NCBI GenBank assembly: GCA_003724275.1 | Contig: RHFA01000036.1 | Location: 1-18,825, forward strand | Reading direction: 5' to 3' | DNA from: Thaumarchaeota archaeon S13 | GTDB taxonomy: Archaea; Thermoproteota; Nitrososphaeria; Nitrososphaerales; Nitrosopumilaceae | Length of the DNA stretch: 18,825 bases | In this document: piece by piece, positions 13,314-18,825 of the stretch | Numbering within the stretch: position 1 is the stretch's first letter | How the letters are laid out: every line of letters starts with the position of its first letter | Program-made: the position numbers and the translations under genes | Notes under the pieces: model-generated | The model's database searches: none | Seen by the model: only the letters and a program-made list of their open reading frames with translations | What the model was told of the DNA's origin: nothing

Positions 13314-15980
13314 TTATGGGTGGGAGGCCCCGCGCAGGCTGAGCGGCCCGTGCGCCTCGGCGAGGGCCAGGCCGTCGCGCCACGCAAAGACGCGCACAGA
13401 GTCGCCGCCGTCGCCCAGCGGCAGGACGGCGCGGGCGGTCCCGCCCCCGCCAATGTGCGCCGCCGCCGAGACGATCCGCTCGACGGCCCCGTCCTTGCCG
13501 TAGACCTGCGCGATCACCTCCAGGGCCGTGCCCGGCGGGCCGGTTAGCGCGACTGCCAGGCCGCCGGCGGCGGGCCGCGCGTCTGATATTGCCAGCGGCA
13601 GGGACTTCCCTGCCGTGCGCGGCGCCTCGGTTGCGGCAATGCCGCCGGTGCCGCGTGCGTCGGTGCGGTCGGCGTACGTTATCCCGATCTTTGCCCTCGC
13701 CGTGGGCTGCGGGACGGGCGAGACCCCGTCGCACCACTGGGCAGGCACGCGCAGCTGGCCCACAAAGACCCCCGTCGACGGGCCAGTCTCTAGCAGAGAG
13801 AGGTCCGGGCCCGGCGCGGGGCAGCCCGGCCTCTCGGCCCACTGGACGCCGTTTATCGTCAGGACAAGCAGGCCGCCGCCGAGCGGGCCGACGCGGTAGG
13901 ACTCGGCCGTGTCGGGGCTGGTGTTGAGGTCGGCGTCGCGCAGCGTGACGGTGACCGTGTCTGACGTGCCATACTCGTCGCGGTCAAAGGAGACGGTTCC
14001 CGTGTGCGAGGCCGTGCTCGCGGTTCCCGAGACGGGCCTCCTCGAGCCGTCCGCCGCGAGGTCGCCGTATGTCAGCGTGACGTCCTCGCCGCCGTCGGCG
14101 GCCACCATCGTGGCGCGGTCGCCTATCGTCGCAAGGTCGGCGTACGCGCTAGCGCCGCGCGCTCCGGCCAGCGAGTACTCTATCGAGCCGGCAAACGTGC
14201 CCGTGTCCGCGCCGGTCTCCTCGAGCTCGAGCCTGACGACCTGGCTGGCCACGGCCCGCCCGCCGTCTACCCCGAACGCAAAGACGTCAGCGACGATCGC
14301 CAGGGGGCTTCCGGCCGGCGCCGGAGACGAGAGCGAGAGGAGGAGCGTGCCGCCGCGGCCCGGCGCGGCGCCTGCGAGGGCCTCGCGCGGTATTCCCACC
14401 AGGCCGCGCGGCGGCGCCCCAGAGGCGATCTCGTGCGTGCTGCCCCCGCCGGACAGGGTCGCGTCCACCGAGGGCGACCCCGTGGAGCGCAGGTCATAGT
14501 TTAGCAGCAGGTTTAGCGTGGGCGGAACCGGCGCGGCGGCGGCGCCATAGTCGACTGATATTGCCGAGACGGGCGCCTCGGGGGTGATGATCGCGCGGGC
14601 CGAGAGCGCGTCGGCCTCCACGGCAGCCGCGACGCGCTCGCCGCCGGCGCCTAGGGCCGTGATCCGCGCGCCGGCCAGCGTGAGCGGCGAGCCCGTGATG
14701 ATCGTCGGTATCGAGGCCTGCGCGTCAGAGACGTCAAGCGTCTCGCGCTGCCTGCTGTTCCTGTTGGCGTCCGTGTCGCTTAGCGTGACGCCCGCGCGCG
14801 TTCCCGACGGCCACTGTCCCCCCGCGCCGACGTCGAGTGACGCGTCGCCGTGCGCGATCGAGACGCTCTTCGCCGAGGAGTACGAGACCGTCGCCGCCGT
14901 GCCGCGCGGCGCGCCGGCGGACACCTTTAGCGAGGAAGAGTTGGCCGAGTCGTATGACGCAAACACGCCCGTGTTTGGTCCCGTCTCCACCAGGGTCACA
15001 AGGCCGCCGTCGCCGCCGAGCGACGCGGCGCCGTTGCCGTTGCCGACGGCCTCTAGCGCGCCGCCGGCGAGGTCGATTTGCAGCGAGCACGTGTCCTCGC
15101 AGCCGAGCGCGCCAAATGACGGCGAGACGTCGGCCGTGTTGCCGGTGGGGCTCGCGTGCAGGCCAAACGCGCGGTATATCACGCGGCCCTCGCCCTCGCC
15201 CCCGACGTCCCATGTCCAAGAGTCCTCGTCTGTTGGATCCACGTTGAGCCACGCGTCAGATATCTCGAGGTGGACGTCCGCGCCGGGAGGGTACACCTCG
15301 CGGTCAAGGCGCAGCGCCGCAATCCCATCCGTCGTGCCGTACTCGAGCTCGACGGACTCGGGGCCGTGCCTTATCGTGACCGAGCTGCCAAGGTCGTACA
15401 GCTGTATGAACGGCCACACCAGCGCGGCGGCCTCGCGCGCGCTTCCCACCACGGGGATTGACTGGCCGACGCCAAACGCTGTTCCCGCCGTGCGCTCGCC
15501 GCGCAACACCGCCATCTCGCGCGGGCCTCCATACCCCCCGCCGCAGCCGCCGCCGAGCGGAAACGCGACGCCGGCTGCCTCGCCAAAGTAGTCCTGCGCG
15601 GCGCCCGTCGCCGCGGCGAGGACCGCGTCGGCCTCGGCGCCGCCGGCGCAAAGCGTGCCAAAGTCCAGGCCCGTGCCCGGCGGCGAGGCCGTCGCGTCGG
15701 CGGCCGCCGCCGCGCGCAGGCCCGCAAAGTGCGCATGCCACCTCGCGTCGGTCCCCTGGACCATCCGGAGCTCCCGCGAGCCGACCGTCACGGAGGGCTC
15801 TCCTGCCGGCTCGGAGAGCTCGGCTCCGTCATCGACAAAGACGTGAACCACCTGCGCGCCGGCGATGACGCCCCCCGGCGCGCCGGCCGCCGAGACCCAG
15901 AGCTCGGCGCCGGCCGCGGCCGGCGCTGCGGCCAGGGCGGCGGCCAGGGCTGCGGCTAGCGCGATGGCGGCCCACGGCAT
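13314..15980 (-). CDS. S-layer-like secreted surface protein
   Basis: An 888-residue protein. Residues 1-25 form a strong Ala-rich signal peptide (MPWAAIALAAALAAALAAAP) with cleavage likely near AAAGA-E. The rest is beta-rich and Thr/Ser/Gly-rich. A recurring motif, ETG-x-(N/D/S)TG-x-F, appears at about residues 330 (ETGPNTGVF), 590 (ETGADTGTF) and 733 (ETGPSTGVF), each preceded by DxDxN segments (LSDTDANRNS, LRDADLNTSP), the repeat style of thaumarchaeal S-layer and related surface proteins. No C-terminal membrane anchor is seen (ends LSLRGASHP). The longer in-frame extension upstream is unlikely: a GTTAAATATG box is centred 28 bases before the ATG at 15980. Whether it is the main S-layer subunit or a minor surface protein cannot be told. 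Confidence 0.82.
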   Translation of the reverse strand: MPWAAIALAAALAAALAAAPAAAGAELWVSAAGAPGGVIAGAQVVHVFVDDGAELSEPAGEPSVTVGSRELRMVQGTDARWHAHFAGLRAAAAADATASPPGTGLDFGTLCAGGAEADAVLAAATGAAQDYFGEAAGVAFPLGGGCGGGYGGPREMAVLRGERTAGTAFGVGQSIPVVGSAREAAALVWPFIQLYDLGSSVTIRHGPESVELEYGTTDGIAALRLDREVYPPGADVHLEISDAWLNVDPTDEDSWTWDVGGEGEGRVIYRAFGLHASPTGNTADVSPSFGALGCEDTCSLQIDLAGGALEAVGNGNGAASLGGDGGLVTLVETGPNTGVFASYDSANSSSLKVSAGAPRGTAATVSYSSAKSVSIAHGDASLDVGAGGQWPSGTRAGVTLSDTDANRNSRQRETLDVSDAQASIPTIITGSPLTLAGARITALGAGGERVAAAVEADALSARAIITPEAPVSAISVDYGAAAAPVPPTLNLLLNYDLRSTGSPSVDATLSGGGSTHEIASGAPPRGLVGIPREALAGAAPGRGGTLLLSLSSPAPAGSPLAIVADVFAFGVDGGRAVASQVVRLELEETGADTGTFAGSIEYSLAGARGASAYADLATIGDRATMVAADGGEDVTLTYGDLAADGSRRPVSGTASTASHTGTVSFDRDEYGTSDTVTVTLRDADLNTSPDTAESYRVGPLGGGLLVLTINGVQWAERPGCPAPGPDLSLLETGPSTGVFVGQLRVPAQWCDGVSPVPQPTARAKIGITYADRTDARGTGGIAATEAPRTAGKSLPLAISDARPAAGGLAVALTGPPGTALEVIAQVYGKDGAVERIVSAAAHIGGGGTARAVLPLGDGGDSVRVFAWRDGLALAEAHGPLSLRGASHP

Positions 15981-16003
15981 AGGGGCCGGCCGGCCGCGCG
16001 GGC

Positions 16004-16013
16004 CATATTTAAC
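16004..16013 (-). promoter_or_regulatory. TATA box for the S-layer-like gene
   Basis: GTTAAATATG on the minus strand is centred 28 bases before the ATG at 15980; a strong consensus-like box. Confidence 0.7.
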
Positions 16014-16080
16014 GCAGGCGTGCCCCGCCGGCGCCCCACGCCTGCGCGGGGGCCTCCAGAAGGCCGGATCCGCCATCAAG

Positions 16081-16088
16081 TAAATATA
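16081..16088 (+). promoter_or_regulatory. TATA box for dnaG-ribK
   Basis: TAAATATA would start transcription near 16112, leaving a leader of about 27 bases before the TTG at 16139. The leader carries AGGAG at 16123-16127, an anti-Shine-Dalgarno match 11 bases before the TTG. This differs from the leaderless layout of most genes here. Confidence 0.65.
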
Positions 16089-16138
16089 GGGGCCTCCTTG
16101 GGGGGGCGGGCGTTGGACCCCCAGGAGTTGATCCCATA

Positions 16139-17410
16139 TTGCCTTCATCAGGCATCATCAAGTACCATGTCAGGCTATCGTATAACGTGGACGGCCTAGT
16201 TGGCAGGACGGACATAATCGGCGCCATCTTTGGGCAGACCGAAGGTCTGCTCGGCCCGGATATGAACCTCAACGAGCTCCAAAAGATCTCAAAGATAGGC
16301 CGGATCGACGTCACGACAAAGACGACTGCGCACGCGACGACGGGCGAGGTTCTCATACCCATGAGCACCGACATCGACACGTGCTCGCTAGTGGCCGCGG
16401 CCCTTGAGAGCATCGACAAGGTGGGGGCCTTTGACAGCAAGTTCAAGATGCTCTCGATCGACGACATACGCGCCGCCAAAAAGGACGACATTGTCAAGCG
16501 CGCCAAGGAGATAAAGCGCAAGTTCGCCATAAAGGCCGTGAGCGACGGCGACACGATGCGCCGCGACGTGCACGAGGGAACTACGGCAAACTCGCGCGTC
16601 TCGTCGTACGGGCCCTCAAAGCTGCCGTGCGGATCCGGAATGCTCGACTCGCCGTGGATCATACTCGTCGAGGGCAGGGCCGACATTGTAAACCTGATCA
16701 GGGCCGGCTATGACAACACGCTGGCCATCGACGGCGCGCGCGTGGACGAGTCGATAAAGGTCGCGTGCAGGTCAAAAAAGAAGATCGTCGCGTTCCTTGA
16801 CGGCGACCGCACCGGCGGCGCGCTAATGCGCGAGCTGCGGATGATGGTCCGCGTCGACGTCGAGCTGCGCGCCGACGACGGTGTCGAGGTAGAGGAGCTC
16901 ACGCCGCAGCGCGTCGCCGAGATACTCGACCCTGCGGTCGCCGAGATAAAGGAGGAGTTTGCCGGCCACGTCCCGCAGCGTCGCGAGGGCGGACGCAACG
17001 GCAGGAGGGGGCGTGACCGAGACAGGGGGCGCGGGCGTGACCGCGACCGTGATCGCGAGCGCGACGTCGAGAGGCGCGACGTGCCGCCGCCGGCGCCGCG
17101 CGAGGAGGACAAGCCCCTGATCGCCCTTGTCACGCCAATGTACCAGGGCCTCAAGGAGACGCTAGAGGCCGTCGCGCTTGACGCCGACGGCGGCGAGGCG
17201 TTTCGCGCGCCGGTCAGCGAGCTTGTCACAAGGCTAAAGGCGCAGGGCGGCGGCGTGCAGTGCATTGTCATGGACGGGATCATAACTAGCCGCCTCATCG
17301 ATGCGGCCAAGGGCACCGGCGTCGAGACGATCGTCGGCAACCGCACGGCCCACGTCGATGACGACCAGGGCCTGCGCCTGCGCTCCTTTTCAGAGCTGGG
17401 CGTCTTTTAG
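16139..17410 (+). CDS. dnaG: Archaeal DnaG-type primase / exosome-associated DnaG
   Basis: A 423-residue protein. Archaeal DnaG can prime DNA in vitro and is a stable subunit of the RNA exosome, so either role is possible. The N-terminal domain (GIIKYHVRLSYNVDGLVGR, DIIGAIFGQTEGLLGP, MNLNELQKISKIGRI) is the conserved archaeal form. The TOPRIM domain spans about 172-245, with the catalytic Glu in ILVEGRAD (E178) and acidic DGD at 221-223 (FLDGDRTGG). A very basic/acidic RD-rich linker occupies 281-314 (RGRDRDRGRGRDRDRDRERD). The C-terminal domain (LIALVTPMYQGLKETLEAVA to the end) completes the fold. The start is a TTG; no ATG or GTG is available near the family N-terminus. ribK follows after one base, so both are on one transcript. 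Confidence 0.95.
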   Translation: MPSSGIIKYHVRLSYNVDGLVGRTDIIGAIFGQTEGLLGPDMNLNELQKISKIGRIDVTTKTTAHATTGEVLIPMSTDIDTCSLVAAALESIDKVGAFDSKFKMLSIDDIRAAKKDDIVKRAKEIKRKFAIKAVSDGDTMRRDVHEGTTANSRVSSYGPSKLPCGSGMLDSPWIILVEGRADIVNLIRAGYDNTLAIDGARVDESIKVACRSKKKIVAFLDGDRTGGALMRELRMMVRVDVELRADDGVEVEELTPQRVAEILDPAVAEIKEEFAGHVPQRREGGRNGRRGRDRDRGRGRDRDRDRERDVERRDVPPPAPREEDKPLIALVTPMYQGLKETLEAVALDADGGEAFRAPVSELVTRLKAQGGGVQCIVMDGIITSRLIDAAKGTGVETIVGNRTAHVDDDQGLRLRSFSELGVF

Positions 17411-17411
17411 G

Positions 17412-18092
17412 TTGGCGCCGCGCAGGCCGCCTGACCGCCACGTCCCCACGCTGGCCCACCTAATATCGCTCGGCGCGCTGCGCGGCTACGTGAGGGTGAC
17501 GACGTCGGACCTGGGCCGGCGCATGTCGCGCTCGCAGCAGTCTGCCTCTGACCACCTGCGAGAGCTAGAGCGCGACGGCCTCATAAGGCGCGCCGTCCGC
17601 GGCAGGTCGCTCTCTGTCCTCGTCACGCCTGCGGGCCACGCGGCGGTCCTGCGCATGCACGAGACGCTGCGCGCGTGCCTCGAGTCGGCCCCCTCCTCGC
17701 TGGACCTCGCCGGCGCCATAGTCTCCGGCTCTGGCGAGGGCCGCTACTATATGTCGCTGCCCGGCTATACGAGGCAGTTCAGGGCGAGGGTCGGCTATGT
17801 TCCGTTTCCTGGCACGCTCAACGTGCGCCTTGACGCCGCCTCGGCGGAGGCGGCCTCGCGCCTTGACGCCGCGCGCGGGACCATGATCGAGGGGTTTTCT
17901 GACGGCGAGCGCACGTACGGGTGGGTCAGGTGCCACGCCGCGACGGTCAACGGCCGCGTCGCCTGCGAGCTCGTGCGCCTCGAGCGCACGCACCACGAGC
18001 CGTCCATAGTCGAGCTCGTCGCGCCCTCTAGCCTGCGCCGCCGCCTTCGCGCGTCTGACGGCTCGCGCGTCACGATATCCGTCGCCGCCTAG
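17412..18092 (+). CDS. ribK: CTP-dependent riboflavin kinase with N-terminal winged-helix domain
   Basis: A 226-residue archaeal enzyme that phosphorylates riboflavin to FMN using CTP. Residues 14-75 form a winged helix-turn-helix (LISLGALRGYVRVTTSDLGR, MSRSQQSASDHLRELERDGL), seen in some archaeal RibK proteins and suggestive of self-regulation. The kinase domain follows: GAIVSGSGEGRYYMSLPGYT at 101-120, the nucleotide-site VGYVPFPGTLNVRL at 127-140, and GERTYGWVRCHA and THHEPSIVELVAP towards the end. The start is a TTG one base after the dnaG stop; the domain fits from there and no ATG precedes the HTH. Its stop shares a CTAG with the convergent ribL stop. Linkage with the FAD synthase next door supports the assignment. 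Confidence 0.92.
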   Translation: MAPRRPPDRHVPTLAHLISLGALRGYVRVTTSDLGRRMSRSQQSASDHLRELERDGLIRRAVRGRSLSVLVTPAGHAAVLRMHETLRACLESAPSSLDLAGAIVSGSGEGRYYMSLPGYTRQFRARVGYVPFPGTLNVRLDAASAEAASRLDAARGTMIEGFSDGERTYGWVRCHAATVNGRVACELVRLERTHHEPSIVELVAPSSLRRRLRASDGSRVTISVAA

Positions 18093-18670
18093 ATGCCGTG
18101 GATCGTGGTCCCGTAGGCCCGCTCTATCTCGCCGCTCGAGATTGCGGGATCCGTCGCGCCGAGCCGGACGACCTCGGCGCGGCTGCCGACGCGCGCGCAG
18201 CCCTCCCTAACGCGGCCCTCCTGGTGGGCCTGGTCGTAGCCCAGGGCGATCGTGTCCGGCGCTATGCGGCTGACCGTGCGGAACATGTCCTCCTCGTCGC
18301 CGACGACGCACGCGTCGACCATCGAGAGCGACGTCACGAGGCCCTGGCGCTGGGCCTGCGTGTGGAGGGGCCGGCGCCGCTTCATCTTTACGGCAGTCGC
18401 GTCAGTCGCGACGACGACGACTAGCACGTCCCCTAGCGCACGCGCCTGGCGCAGCGTGTGTATGTGGCCGGGGTGTATAATGTCAAAGACCCCCCCAGAG
18501 AGGACAACGTGCAGCGACGCCCTGCCGCGCCCTGTGGGCGCGCGCGTGCGCGCGTCGAGCAGGCCGTCGCGCAAGAGCGCGTCGAGCTCGGCGGCCTCGG
18601 CGCGCGGGGGCTCGCCGGTTAGGGCAGAGACGTACGCGGCGCGCAGCGCGGCGGCCTTGTCGGGGCTCAT
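18089..18670 (-). CDS. ribL: FAD synthase, RibL-type nucleotidyltransferase
   Basis: A 193-residue protein. The cytidylyltransferase-like core starts at about residue 53: VVLSGGVFDIIHPGHIHTLR contains the HxGH nucleotide motif (H66-P-G-H69), followed by DVLVVVVATD, VKMKRRRP, and the later ISSGEIERAYG. It matches archaeal RibL, which adenylylates FMN to FAD. About 50 N-terminal residues (MSPDKAAALRAAYVSALTGE, EAAELDALLRDGLL) form an extra helical domain not needed for the core. The start at 18670 is favoured over a long Arg-rich extension because GGTTAAAGG lies 28 bases upstream. Convergent ribK supplies its substrate FMN. A pantetheine-phosphate or glycerol-3-phosphate cytidylyltransferase is less likely given this context. 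Confidence 0.9.
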   Translation of the reverse strand: MSPDKAAALRAAYVSALTGEPPRAEAAELDALLRDGLLDARTRAPTGRGRASLHVVLSGGVFDIIHPGHIHTLRQARALGDVLVVVVATDATAVKMKRRRPLHTQAQRQGLVTSLSMVDACVVGDEEDMFRTVSRIAPDTIALGYDQAHQEGRVREGCARVGSRAEVVRLGATDPAISSGEIERAYGTTIHGI

Positions 18671-18693
18671 GGCGCGCCGGCCCGCAGAGCCCT

Positions 18694-18702
18694 CCTTTAA
18701 CC
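18694..18702 (-). promoter_or_regulatory. TATA box for ribL
   Basis: GGTTAAAGG on the minus strand is centred 28 bases before the ATG at 18670. Confidence 0.65.
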
Positions 18703-18825
18703 GCTCGCCCGCAGCCCGGCGCCGCCGGGCGGCAGGGCGCGAGTACGCGCCAGGATTCGGGCGGCACGCCGGGTGAGCCTGATCAGTCGCTCTTTTGGTG
18801 GGCAAAACCGGATATTTTGGTTAAA

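Noticed and set aside
14584..15591. A 335-codon plus-strand open frame
   Set aside because: Antisense shadow of the S-layer-like gene, Ser/Pro/Ala-rich with no domain features.
18819..18825. GGTTAAA at the right edge as a promoter
   Set aside because: It resembles a TATA box, but the gene it might serve lies outside the window.

Overview
The window looks like a GC-rich ammonia-oxidising archaeon of the Thaumarchaeota (Nitrososphaerota), most likely Cenarchaeum symbiosum or a close relative. The supports are an archaeal gene set (aPelota, archaeal NAC with a UBA tail, archaeal DnaG, CTP-dependent riboflavin kinase, archaeal SRP RNA), archaeal TATA boxes about 26-31 bases before many start codons (leaderless messages), and large HYR-repeat and S-layer-like surface proteins. 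The species name is an inference from memory of these families; no search was run.

Layout. (1) 1-4106, minus strand: two tandem secreted proteins built from HYR/Ig-like repeats followed by beta-propeller repeats, two bases apart; the downstream one runs off the left edge. (2) 4283-5619: a decayed IS5-like DDE transposase with frameshifts and an internal 35-bp direct repeat, then unrecognised sequence. (3) 5651-6391: two small leaderless genes of unknown function, one Cys-rich, with a strong GC hairpin between them. (4) 6410-7750: pelA and convergent cutA. (5) 7795-10265: a site-2 protease, an overlapping tRNA-thiolation enzyme (TtuA/NcsA type), then the SRP RNA, whose promoter and 5' end lie inside the thiolation ORF. 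(6) 10298-11744: a small hypothetical gene convergent with a PUA protein - NAC - acylphosphatase series. (7) 11849-12583: a DUF3800-type protein, followed at once by two 157-bp-spaced copies of a structured noncoding element, then an A-type Fe-S carrier (12924-13274). (8) 13314-15980, minus: an S-layer-like secreted protein, divergent from dnaG. (9) 16139-18670: dnaG-ribK in tandem, and convergent ribL, giving the two enzymes that take riboflavin to FMN and FAD.

Themes. Housekeeping information-processing genes (ribosome rescue, nascent-chain handling, SRP, primase, tRNA thiolation) sit between surface-protein loci and a mobile-element scar. Genes are packed tightly: start/stop overlaps, convergent pairs sharing a CTAG stop, and promoters within neighbouring genes. 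The most unexplained structure is the tandem noncoding element at 12584-12870 next to the DUF3800 gene and iscA; the next is the overlap of a coding region with the SRP RNA gene.
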